DNA of 6,073 bases from Bacteroidales bacterium (GCA_017958765.1 JAGDBY010000031.1:1-6073); one strand, 5' to 3'. Positions 1-6,073 are shown, counted from the first letter of the stretch. The notes: generated by a model not told the origin, from the sequence alone. Numbers and translations: made by a program.

Positions 1-897
1 CGGAGAATGAGTCCCGTCGCCGTTCTTCCTTAGCAGAGCGCAGAAGAACCCTTCTCCGCGGGTGATTCCCGGGACGAACTGAAGGCCGCAGCGGGTTTTT
101 ACAGCTCCTTCTATCTGAATATCGACTACCTGCGCCCCCAGTTCGGAAGCTATCCAGGCCACATTGTCGTCATTCTCGAAATGATTGTAAGTACAGGTAG
201 AATAGACCAGGTAACCTCCCGGGCGGAGCGATGTCCAGGCGTCGGCCACTATCTTTCTCTGGCGGGAAGAGCAAAGGGCCACATTGGCTGCCGACCACTG
301 CTCAACGGCTTCTGAGTCTTTCCGGAACATCCCTTCGCCCGAGCAAGGAACGTCGGCGAAAACCACATCGAAGAAACCGGGTACTTTCTTAAAATCTGCC
401 GGATCCGAATTTGTAACCACGACGTTACTTCTGCCCCACTTTGAGACATTCTCAGCCAGAACGGTAGCTCTGCTCCGGATAACTTCATTGGCAACCAGAA
501 GAGATCCGCCGTCAATTGCCGAAGCGATGGCCGTAGTCTTCCCTCCGGGAGCGGCGCAAAGGTCGAGAATTCTAAGTGAGGTGCCCTCGGCATTCAGGGC
601 TTTCAGCACGGAGACCACCGACATAGAAGAGGCCTCCTGAACATAATACGCTCCGGCGTGGAACAGAGGATCCAGAGCGAATGAAGGACGTTCTTTCAGA
701 TAGATACCGTCCTGACACCATAAAACAACTCCATCGACGTTGCCGTGAAAATGTTCACGGAAATCATCGATGGAGAGTTTAAGGCTGTTTCGGCGTACCG
801 AAACTACAGGTTCGCTGTTCTCAATGGCATTAAGCAGTGTCGAAGCGTTTTCCTTCCCGAGGGAAGCGACGGTATTCTCGACAAATGCCCGGTCCAT
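1..897 (-). CDS. RsmF-like rRNA cytosine-C5 methyltransferase (NOL1/NOP2/Sun family), C-terminus off the left edge
   Basis: An SAM-dependent RNA m5C methyltransferase, acting in the cytoplasm, probably on 16S rRNA. The 299 visible residues read without a stop to the window edge. Motifs in order: a family N-terminal segment with VRRNSLKLS (about 34-42) and a YYVQEASSM stretch (84-92); the SAM-binding loop DLCAAPGGKT (112-121); acidic NE (137-138), likely contacting SAM; DVPCSGEGMFRKD (182-194) with Cys185; and YSTCTYNHFEND (232-243) with catalytic-type Cys235. Both cysteines used by this family (PCS and TC) are present, so the enzyme looks competent. The DVPCSGEG..RKD form resembles RsmF (YebU) more than RsmB, but exact target specificity is inferred. 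Bacteroidota relatives carry a further C-terminal domain, which would lie outside the window. The ATG is 2 bases after the cutC stop codon, so translation is probably coupled and transcription shared with cutC and the fucosidase. No clear Shine-Dalgarno is present. Confidence 0.9.
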   Translation of the reverse strand, partial: MDRAFVENTVASLGKENASTLLNAIENSEPVVSVRRNSLKLSIDDFREHFHGNVDGVVLWCQDGIYLKERPSFALDPLFHAGAYYVQEASSMSVVSVLKALNAEGTSLRILDLCAAPGGKTTAIASAIDGGSLLVANEVIRSRATVLAENVSKWGRSNVVVTNSDPADFKKVPGFFDVVFADVPCSGEGMFRKDSEAVEQWSAANVALCSSRQRKIVADAWTSLRPGGYLVYSTCTYNHFENDDNVAWIASELGAQVVDIQIEGAVKTRCGLQFVPGITRGEGFFCALLRKNGDGTHSP

Positions 898-899
898 TG

Positions 900-1643
900 T
901 TATTCATTGACTGCCTCTACAGCTGCTTTGATCTTAGCTGTGTCAGTCATTCTGGTACCGTACTCGTCAACCAGAGTGGTTCCGCCCATGTTGATCTTAG
1001 GGTTGCGGAACACCATGCCGCTGTCATAAACTGACATGCCTGACAGATGGTACTCTTTAGCGCCTGTTATCTCAAGAAGAGTATGAATATTGCCGGCATT
1101 CACACCGCTTCCCGGCATAATGATAATCCTGTCTTCAGCTTTCTTGACAAGCTTGGCAAGAACCTCAACGCCTTCAGGAGCAGTCTGAGCTCCGCCTGAA
1201 GAGAGAATACGGTTGCAACCAACTGATATCACGTCTTCGAGAGCTTTTGAAAGGTCCGAACACATATCGAATGCACGGTGGAATGTAACGTCAAGGCCCT
1301 TGCATTCAGCCATAAGACGCCTCATCAGAGGAACGTCCACCTGGCCGTCAGGAGTCAGACATCCGAACACGACACCGTCCATTTTCAGTTCACGGGCAAC
1401 GTGTATATCTTCTATCATCTCAGCAATTTCACGCTCTGAATAGAGGAAGTCTCCGCATCTAGGACGGATCATTGCATTGATTCTGATTGTGACGGCTTCC
1501 CTGGCTTTTTTCATAAGGCCGTATGACGGAGTCAGACCGCCCACTTCCAGGGCAGAGCACAATTCAATTCTATACGCGCCGCCGGCCTGTGCTCTTACAC
1601 AACTTTCAGTACTGCCGGAGCAATTTTCAATATTGTATTTCAC
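900..1643 (-). CDS. cutC: CutC family protein (copper homeostasis protein CutC, TIM barrel)
   Basis: A cytoplasmic TIM-barrel protein of 247 aa, the usual length for the family (E. coli CutC is about 248). Family signatures: RIELCSALEVGGLTPS (25-40), IRPRCGDFLYS (59-69), GVVFGCLTPDGQVD (90-103), VTFHRAFDMC (119-128), RILSSGG (145-151) and IIIMPGSGV (173-181). The family was named for copper tolerance in E. coli, but its biochemical role is disputed and no enzymatic reaction is firmly assigned, so copper handling here is by name only. The start is GTG: an in-frame TAG lies three codons upstream, and the next ATG falls at residue 44 after conserved sequence. That TAG is the fucosidase stop, leaving a 6-base gap; the methyltransferase gene follows after 2 bases. 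Eight cysteines are present, one of them (Cys63) at a position that is usually glycine in RPRGGDF. Confidence 0.93.
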   Translation of the reverse strand: MKYNIENCSGSTESCVRAQAGGAYRIELCSALEVGGLTPSYGLMKKAREAVTIRINAMIRPRCGDFLYSEREIAEMIEDIHVARELKMDGVVFGCLTPDGQVDVPLMRRLMAECKGLDVTFHRAFDMCSDLSKALEDVISVGCNRILSSGGAQTAPEGVEVLAKLVKKAEDRIIIMPGSGVNAGNIHTLLEITGAKEYHLSGMSVYDSGMVFRNPKINMGGTTLVDEYGTRMTDTAKIKAAVEAVNE

Positions 1644-1649
1644 TTTCTT

Positions 1650-2978
1650 CTATTTTAATGTTACCTCTACGATATAATCAGGAACTCTCTTAGTAGCAGG
1701 AACTTCAGCGAGTTTAAGGTAATAAACTCCGTCAACTACCTGTTTGAAGGTTACAGGAGCCTTGGTATCGTATACATTAACGGCTTTAATCTTAGTACCT
1801 GCAGGGAGGGTGATTGTCAGATTATCCTGTGCAAGATCAAGAATGTGGAGATAGAGGGTCTTGTCTTTCTGAGTGGTAACACCCCAAGTCTGAGGTTTGA
1901 TAATACCGCCTCTTACACCGCCTTTAACAGTCTCGCCGTATTTGTTCATCCATTCACCGAGTTCGCTGAGGCGCTGGAGTGACATTGGAGGAAGCTCACC
2001 GCTTGCTGTAGGGCCGATGTTCAAAAGAAGGTTGGCGTCACGGCCTGCGGTTCTGACGATAAGTTGAACGATCTCTGAGAGAGGTTTGTATCTCTTGTCT
2101 GAAATCTTGTAACCCCAAGCTGTGTTCATAGTCTGGCAAGTCTCGAGAGGGAGTTTTGTGCTCACTTCCTGACCTGCGCTGTAACCTGCCTGGTTCTCAC
2201 CCGGAACGTCACGCTCGAAGCATTGGATATCTTCGTGCTCGTAAGGTGAGTGGTGGTGGTTGTTGGCGATAAGACAAGCGTCGTTCAAAGCGTGGATTGA
2301 TTCGTAAAGCTCAGGGAATCTCCAGTTGAAGTTAGGGTTTGTCTGAGTCTGATCCCATTCTCCGTCAAACCATACACAATCTGCATTGTATTTAGTAACA
2401 ATCTCTGCGCACTGGTTCTTCATGAACTCAAAATAAGTGCTGTAGTCACCGTGTGTTCTACGGCCTACGCCTCTGCCTGTACGTCCGAGAGGATAGTAAT
2501 CGTCACGGGTCCAGTCAATAAGAGAATAATAAACGTGGAAACGGAGTCCCTGTTTGTGGCACTCGTCGCTGAGCTCTTTCAAAATATCTCTCTTGAAAGG
2601 AGAAGCCTTCATAATGCTGAAGTCAGAATACTGAGTGTCGAACATTGAGAATCCGTCGTGGTGACGTGAAGTAATACAGATGTATCCGGCACCGGCGTCT
2701 TTGAAAGCTTTAACCCAAGCGGCTGCGTCGAATTTTGATGGATAGAAACCGGCTGCTGCCTGACCATACTCTTTATAGTCAAGGTTACCGTCATTCAGAT
2801 ACCATTCTCCTTGGCTGAACATACTGTAGATACCCCAGTGAAGGAAAATACCGAAACCGGCGTCACGGAAGTTTTCTCTCTGCTCCAGGTTAGCTGCAGT
2901 AGGAACGTAAGTTTGCTGTGCGAAAACAGTAGGAACTGCGATAGCTAGCAGAACGATTGATAGAAAGAATCTTTTCAT
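1650..2978 (-). CDS. Secreted alpha-L-fucosidase, glycoside hydrolase family 29
   Basis: Hydrolyses terminal alpha-L-fucose from host or dietary glycans with retention of configuration; predicted exported to the periplasm or outside. The 442-aa protein starts with a clear signal peptide (MKR, a hydrophobic run, then TVFA with likely cleavage after Ala20). No cysteine follows the cleavage site, so it is not a lipoprotein. The catalytic (beta/alpha)8-type domain shows GIFLHWGIYS (43-52), TSRHHDGFSMF (103-113), LRFHVYYSLIDW (145-156) and VWFDGEWD (202-209), where Asp205 is the expected nucleophile. LETCQTMNTAWGY (278-290) and GRDANLLLNIGP (312-323) are also GH29 hallmarks. Glu255 (in CFERD) and Glu261 are candidates for the acid/base, not resolvable by eye. 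Residues from about 345 form a small C-terminal beta-sandwich; no carbohydrate-binding module is appended. The ATG at 2978 is preferred over a TTG two codons upstream because it places MKR directly before the hydrophobic core. It is first in a unit with cutC and the RNA methyltransferase, behind a strong-looking promoter. Confidence 0.95.
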   Translation of the reverse strand: MKRFFLSIVLLAIAVPTVFAQQTYVPTAANLEQRENFRDAGFGIFLHWGIYSMFSQGEWYLNDGNLDYKEYGQAAAGFYPSKFDAAAWVKAFKDAGAGYICITSRHHDGFSMFDTQYSDFSIMKASPFKRDILKELSDECHKQGLRFHVYYSLIDWTRDDYYPLGRTGRGVGRRTHGDYSTYFEFMKNQCAEIVTKYNADCVWFDGEWDQTQTNPNFNWRFPELYESIHALNDACLIANNHHHSPYEHEDIQCFERDVPGENQAGYSAGQEVSTKLPLETCQTMNTAWGYKISDKRYKPLSEIVQLIVRTAGRDANLLLNIGPTASGELPPMSLQRLSELGEWMNKYGETVKGGVRGGIIKPQTWGVTTQKDKTLYLHILDLAQDNLTITLPAGTKIKAVNVYDTKAPVTFKQVVDGVYYLKLAEVPATKRVPDYIVEVTLK

Positions 2979-3028
2979 AAACAATTAGTTAGTTAATATA
3001 ATAGTTGCAATTTTCGTCAAATTAGAAA

Positions 3029-3059
3029 CAAATTTAAGTAAAACGACGGAAAAATCAAA
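3029..3059 (-). promoter_or_regulatory. Bacteroidota-type promoter for the fucosidase-cutC-methyltransferase unit
   Basis: Read on the minus strand, a -33 box TTTG (3056-3059) is followed by exactly 19 bases and a -7 box TAAATTTG (3029-3036). This matches the Bacteroides primary sigma consensus TTTG-N19-21-TAnnTTTG at every specified base. Transcription should begin a few bases below 3029, leaving a leader of about 45 bases before the fucosidase ATG at 2978. The -33 box lies only 6 bases beyond the DUF1846 stop, and no terminator hairpin separates the two, so read-through from DUF1846 is possible too. The rest of the 86-base gap is AT-rich, with no ribosome-binding site seen. Confidence 0.75.
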
Positions 3060-3064
3060 GAGGC

Positions 3065-4552
3065 TTAATTAGCATGATACAACTTTTTCGTCTGATAAGT
3101 AGGCTCTGTAGTAAGATTCACACCCAGTTTGCGGAACACTCCCACGTCAACCTGAGAGAGGATTACGCTCGCGTGAACCTCACATCCGTTCAACTCTGCG
3201 AGCTTGTCGAGAGCCTTTTTCGCCACTGCATCGGTGGATGCGCTTATGGAGAGGGCTATAAGGACTTCGTCAGTGTGCAGACGCGGATTGGTGTTGCCCA
3301 GATGGTCGGTCTTCATATCGCAGATAGGGGTTATGACTGCAGGAGGGATGAGCTTGATCTCGTCAGGGATGCCGGCCAGATACTTGAGGGCATTGAGGAG
3401 CATCGCAGCTGAAGCGCCGAGCAGCTTGCTGGTCTTACCCAGGACGATGGTACCGTCGTTCAGCTCGATGGCGGTAGCCGGGCCTCCGGTCTCTTCTGCG
3501 TGTTTTACAGCAGCCTGAGCCACTTTTCTGTCCGCAGCGGTGATTCCGGCCTGATCCATAATCAGCTCTATCTTGTACTTAAGGTCGCCCGGAAGATTCT
3601 CCTTTCTGATCTGGCAGAGTGTATTGTAGTAGCGTCTGATTATCTCGTTCTTGGATGCGGCCACGATGACATCGTTGTCGACTACGCACTTGGATATCAT
3701 ATTGACACCCATATCGGTAGGCGATTTGTAAGGAGATTCCCCGAGAATCTTCTTGAGAATGGCATTCAGCACCGGGAAAGCCTCTACGTCCCTGTTATAA
3801 TTAACGGTAGTGACTCCGTAGGCCTCCAGATGGAAAGGGTCAATCATATTGACGTCGTCCAGATCCACGGTAGCGGCTTCGTAAGCCAGATTTACAGGGT
3901 GCTTGAGAGGAATATCCCACACAGGGAAGGTCTCGAACTTTGCATAACCGGCCTTTATACCACGCTTGCTGTCGTGATAGAGCTGAGACAGGCAGGTGGC
4001 CAGCTTGCCGCTGCCGGGACCCGGGGCGGTCACCACGACGATCTTCCTGGTAGTCTCTACGTACTCGTTCTTACCGAACCCCTCGTCGCTCACGATCAGA
4101 GGAACATTTGAAGGGTATCCTTCTATCGGATAGTGTCTGTAAACCTTCAGTCCCAGACTCTCCAGCTTGGCCTGATATGCCACTGCTGCAGGCTGATTCT
4201 GGAAACGGGTCAGCACCACACTGCTCACATACAGGCCGTATCCTCTGAAGGCGTCTATAAGCCTGAGGACGTCCATATCGTAGGTTATGCCCAAATCTCC
4301 CCTGACCTTGTTTCTCTCTATATCTCCGGCGTGGATTGTGAGAATAATCTCAGCCTGGTCCTTAACCTGAGAAAGCATTTTGATTTTACTGTCAGGGTGG
4401 AACCCGGGAAGGACACGCGCTGCGTGGAAATCATCGAAAAGGTTTCCTCCGAATTCCAGATAGAGTTTTTCTCCGAACAGCTCGAGTCTTTTCTTAATAT
4501 TTTCAGATTGGACCTTTAGGTAAAGAGAATTGTCAAAACCTACACTTTGCAT
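3065..4552 (-). CDS. DUF1846 (UPF0371) family protein of unknown function
   Basis: A 495-aa cytoplasmic protein matching the conserved DUF1846 family along its whole length, which is the usual size (about 500 aa). The N-terminus GFDNSLYLKVQS (5-16) is the family's typical opening and supports the ATG at 4552. Other recognisable blocks are LYLEFGGNLFDDFHAARVLP (30-49), RGDLGITYDMDVLRLID (84-100), the glycine-rich APGPGSGK (176-183) followed by LATCLSQLYHD, AGYAKFETFPVW (201-212), then a conserved stretch LKHPVNLAYEAATVDLDDVN and DPFHLEAYGVTTVNYNRD. The glycine-rich loop resembles a nucleotide-binding P-loop, but the family's activity is not established to my knowledge, so a nucleotide-dependent role is inference. 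There is no signal peptide or membrane segment. The gene is divergent from the metallopeptidase and is followed after 6 bases by the promoter of the fucosidase unit. A 203-aa plus-strand open frame lies wholly inside it and is considered an antisense shadow. Confidence 0.92.
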   Translation of the reverse strand: MQSVGFDNSLYLKVQSENIKKRLELFGEKLYLEFGGNLFDDFHAARVLPGFHPDSKIKMLSQVKDQAEIILTIHAGDIERNKVRGDLGITYDMDVLRLIDAFRGYGLYVSSVVLTRFQNQPAAVAYQAKLESLGLKVYRHYPIEGYPSNVPLIVSDEGFGKNEYVETTRKIVVVTAPGPGSGKLATCLSQLYHDSKRGIKAGYAKFETFPVWDIPLKHPVNLAYEAATVDLDDVNMIDPFHLEAYGVTTVNYNRDVEAFPVLNAILKKILGESPYKSPTDMGVNMISKCVVDNDVIVAASKNEIIRRYYNTLCQIRKENLPGDLKYKIELIMDQAGITAADRKVAQAAVKHAEETGGPATAIELNDGTIVLGKTSKLLGASAAMLLNALKYLAGIPDEIKLIPPAVITPICDMKTDHLGNTNPRLHTDEVLIALSISASTDAVAKKALDKLAELNGCEVHASVILSQVDVGVFRKLGVNLTTEPTYQTKKLYHAN

Positions 4553-4562
4553 GATTTTTTGC

Positions 4563-4570
4563 TATATTTG
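4563..4570 (+). promoter_or_regulatory. Candidate -7 box for the membrane metallopeptidase gene
   Basis: TATATTTG fits the Bacteroidota -7 consensus TAnnTTTG and lies 34 bases before the ATG at 4605, giving a predicted leader of about 30 bases. No TTTG is found 19-21 bases upstream; the nearest, at 4546-4549, is only 13 bases away. The promoter would therefore be non-ideal or need an activator. It is the left arm of an inverted repeat with the opposing box at 4581-4588. Confidence 0.5.
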
Positions 4571-4580
4571 TGGTGAGATA

Positions 4581-4588
4581 CAAATGTA
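4581..4588 (-). promoter_or_regulatory. Candidate -7 box for the DUF1846 gene
   Basis: On the minus strand this reads TACATTTG, a full match to TAnnTTTG, and it lies 28 bases upstream of the DUF1846 ATG at 4552. No good TTTG -33 element is present at 19-21 bases (the positions around 4608-4613 give ATGT, GATG or TGAT). Ten bases separate it from the plus-strand box, so two polymerases could not occupy both sites at once. Confidence 0.5.
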
Positions 4589-4604
4589 ATATTTTTTAGA
4601 AATT

Positions 4605-5279
4605 ATGACATCAGGTTGGCTTTTAATTATAATAGTTTTTGTCCTGGGACTGATAGTCCAGACAAAGCTTGACAGCGTATTCAAAAAATATGAGAATGAA
4701 TTCTCCCCGGGAGGTCTTACAGGTAAAGACATCGCGGAGAAGATGTTGAGAGACAACGGCATACACGACGTCACAGTCACCTGCATAGAAGGCAGGCTGA
4801 CCGACCACTATAATCCTACCGACAAGACAATCAACCTCAGCCGGGGCGTTTACTCAGGCAGAAGCGTCTCAGCGGCTGCAGTGGCAGCTCACGAGACCGG
4901 GCACGCTCTTCAGCACGCCCAGGGTTACGCACCGCTCAAACTGCGCTCGGCTCTGGTTCCGATGGTGAACATTTCTTCGTCACTGTCGCAGATTGTGATT
5001 ATTCTGGGTATCCTTACAATCAACGTATTCCCTGCCCTATTCTGGCTGGGTATCGCTATGTTCGCGATGGTTCTTCTGTTCAGTGTAGTGACTCTGCCGG
5101 TAGAATACAACGCCTCACAGAGAGCTCTGGCCTGGCTTGAGAGCAGCGACACCCTGAGAGCCGTCAATCTGGATCACGCCAGAGAGGCTCTTACATGGGC
5201 TGCAAGAACATACCTTGTCGCAGCGCTCTCGGCACTTGCCACTTTGGTTTATTACCTTGGATTTGCCAGAAGGAACTAA
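4605..5279 (+). CDS. YugP-type membrane zinc metallopeptidase (Zn_peptidase_2 family)
   Basis: An integral membrane protein of 224 aa, typical of the YugP-like neutral zinc metallopeptidase family (PF04298), whose substrates are not known. Residues 4-20 form an N-terminal membrane segment. A soluble region follows, containing LTGKDIAEKMLRDNGI (38-53), DHYNPTDKTINLS (67-79) and the zinc motif AAHETGHALQH (94-104), an HExxH with His96, Glu97 and His100. Hydrophobic stretches at about 130-163 (one or two passes) and 203-220 complete the topology. VEYNASQRAL (166-175) carries Glu167, a plausible third zinc ligand by analogy with ExxAD-type sites; many relatives have Asp where Asn169 stands. The ATG places the first membrane helix at the extreme N-terminus, as in relatives, and no Shine-Dalgarno is visible. 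It is divergent from DUF1846, and its TAA overlaps the stop of the convergent acyltransferase gene by sharing the bases CTAA. Confidence 0.9.
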   Translation: MTSGWLLIIIVFVLGLIVQTKLDSVFKKYENEFSPGGLTGKDIAEKMLRDNGIHDVTVTCIEGRLTDHYNPTDKTINLSRGVYSGRSVSAAAVAAHETGHALQHAQGYAPLKLRSALVPMVNISSSLSQIVIILGILTINVFPALFWLGIAMFAMVLLFSVVTLPVEYNASQRALAWLESSDTLRAVNLDHAREALTWAARTYLVAALSALATLVYYLGFARRN

Positions 5280-6073
5280 CGTTCAGAGACGTTAAACAGA
5301 CTGTCAAGCTGTTCCATGATAGAAGCGCGCAACGCTTTGGTTTCGTGGAACAGTTTGTTTTTTGTCAGGATGAAACGGGTCCTTCTGAACCTGTTGTAGA
5401 GTTTGACAAGGTCCACTTTCATATGGTAGTAGAGCTTCAGCGTGTAAGGCCATACCACCATAGCCAGAAGGGCGATCCAGAAATGCTTTGAGATAATCCA
5501 TACTGCCGCCAGCACTATCAGGCTCCATATCGGAACTACCGCAAGGGTGCCCAGACCTATATGCAGCGAAGCATGAAGCTGTCTGTCTTTCATTTTGGCC
5601 GTAAGCAGGTTGCTTGCCCTGTAAGGGATGACGTTCAGCAGGAACGTAGCCAGTACGAGCGGCGCGAACAGAACCCACAGAATTCCTCTCAGCCAAGACC
5701 ATACGAACACTTTTCTTCCCAGAACCCAGTCGCGGAGATTGAGTTTCTTGAGATTGCCTTCGTACTGAGCCACCTTTGCCATCAGATTCTGATAAGCCGG
5801 TTCGTCCTCGGCTTTGAACTCCTGCATTCTCTTATTGATCATAAGATCGGCTTTGTATTCATTCTCGAATATAGGAATCTGTCTGCGGTGTCTGAGAAGA
5901 GGACGGCGGTACATATTGCAGATCATCCATATCGAGTCGTAGTTGTCCCAGTCGTCGATGTCGAGCATCAGCTCTTTGACCTTCTCTCTCGACTTCTCAG
6001 CCAGAAGGTGCATAGCCCTTTCAGGGTGCTCACGGTAAACATCGTAGAGTTCGGAGAATGTGAACGGCTCACC
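5276..6073 (-). CDS. Probable PlsC-type glycerophospholipid acyltransferase, C-terminal part only (start off the right edge)
   Basis: The frame is open to the right edge, giving 265 visible residues. The ATG at 6013 is an internal methionine, because 20 further in-frame codons precede it and read well. The first visible residues, GEPFTFSELYDVYREHPERAM (1-21), look like the last acyltransferase block (GxPI/F) of PlsC-family enzymes. They are followed by an amphipathic region with likely coiled-coil character (about 27-115). Next come hydrophobic segments at about 123-147, 172-194 and 198-216, with the family-like NVIPYRASNLLTAKMKDRQLHASL (147-170) between the first two. This matches my memory of Bacteroidota 1-acylglycerol-3-phosphate or glycerol-3-phosphate acyltransferases that carry a membrane C-terminal extension. 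The catalytic HxxxxD motif would lie beyond the window, so the reaction is inferred. The TAG stop overlaps the metallopeptidase stop by four bases in convergent orientation. Confidence 0.65.
   Translation of the reverse strand, partial: GEPFTFSELYDVYREHPERAMHLLAEKSREKVKELMLDIDDWDNYDSIWMICNMYRRPLLRHRRQIPIFENEYKADLMINKRMQEFKAEDEPAYQNLMAKVAQYEGNLKKLNLRDWVLGRKVFVWSWLRGILWVLFAPLVLATFLLNVIPYRASNLLTAKMKDRQLHASLHIGLGTLAVVPIWSLIVLAAVWIISKHFWIALLAMVVWPYTLKLYYHMKVDLVKLYNRFRRTRFILTKNKLFHETKALRASIMEQLDSLFNVSER
5277..5294. terminator. Weak hairpin at the convergent gene ends
   Basis: A perfect 6-base inverted repeat, TAACGT (5277-5282) and ACGTTA (5289-5294), with a 6-base loop, begins on the metallopeptidase stop codon and lies in the last codons of the acyltransferase gene. 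It is symmetric, so it could act on both transcripts. However, the stem is short and has only two G-C pairs, and no run of T follows on either strand, so termination is doubtful. Confidence 0.25.

Noticed and set aside
249..640. Overlapping open frames of 114 and 118 aa on both strands in the methyltransferase region
   Set aside because: The RNA methyltransferase frame carries all catalytic motifs through this stretch; the others have low-complexity, unrecognisable translations.
2220..2270. Histidine-rich patch (HHH) in the fucosidase as a metal-binding site
   Set aside because: Histidines near the active site are common in GH29 and serve substrate binding; there is no independent sign of a metal site.
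2979..2999. Short TTAG direct repeat in the fucosidase leader as a regulatory repeat
   Set aside because: Only two 4-base units in an AT-rich leader; expected by chance.
3500..4111. A 203-aa plus-strand open frame antisense to DUF1846
   Set aside because: It lies wholly within a strongly conserved gene on the other strand, matches no family I know and has no promoter or neighbours; GC-biased codon positions of the real gene explain it.
5304..5702. A 132-aa minus-strand open frame inside the acyltransferase gene
   Set aside because: It is a shifted frame of the same strand. The longer frame shows coherent membrane helices and family-like motifs, and there is no sign of a frameshift joining the two.
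5276..6013. Taking the ATG at 6013 as the true start of the acyltransferase-like gene
   Set aside because: The frame stays open to the window edge with sequence resembling the last PlsC block, so the gene most likely begins outside the window.
1..6073. A defence island, toxin-antitoxin pair, CRISPR array, mobile element or RNA gene
   Set aside because: All substantial coding frames are accounted for by housekeeping or metabolic families, the two gaps are 86 and 52 bases, and no terminal repeats, spaced repeats or tRNA-like folds were seen.

Overview
The window looks like an ordinary chromosomal segment of a member of the Bacteroidota, most likely order Bacteroidales. Four things point that way: start codons lack clear Shine-Dalgarno sequences, intergenic regions carry the TAnnTTTG / TTTG promoter elements typical of the phylum, the protein families are ones common there, and there is a signal-peptide-bearing GH29 fucosidase of the kind these glycan degraders export. 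I cannot name the genus. Coding density is very high. Only two gaps exist (about 86 and 52 bases), and no RNA genes, mobile elements or CRISPR repeats are visible.

Layout, left to right. Three minus-strand genes fill bases 1-2978 and read right to left: a secreted alpha-L-fucosidase (1650-2978), a CutC-family TIM-barrel protein (900-1643, GTG start), and an RsmF-like rRNA cytosine-C5 methyltransferase (1-897, cut by the left edge). The gaps between them are only 6 and 2 bases, so they are almost certainly one transcription unit. A textbook Bacteroidota promoter (3029-3059) sits in front of the fucosidase.

Next is a minus-strand DUF1846 gene (3065-4552), a conserved protein of unknown function with a P-loop-like APGPGSGK motif. 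It is divergent from a plus-strand YugP-type membrane zinc metallopeptidase (4605-5279). The 52-base gap between them holds two opposed -7-like boxes forming a near-perfect inverted repeat, so the two genes may compete for RNA polymerase. The metallopeptidase converges on a minus-strand gene (5276-6073, cut by the right edge). That gene encodes the membrane-associated C-terminal part of a probable PlsC-type phospholipid acyltransferase, and the stop codons of the two genes interlock in the four bases CTAA.

Functionally, the window mixes glycan foraging (fucosidase), RNA modification, membrane lipid synthesis, membrane proteolysis and two conserved families whose roles are unclear (CutC and DUF1846). 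I see no convincing undescribed multi-gene system. The observations most worth following are the fucosidase-cutC-methyltransferase unit, the DUF1846 protein, and the symmetrical divergent promoter region.
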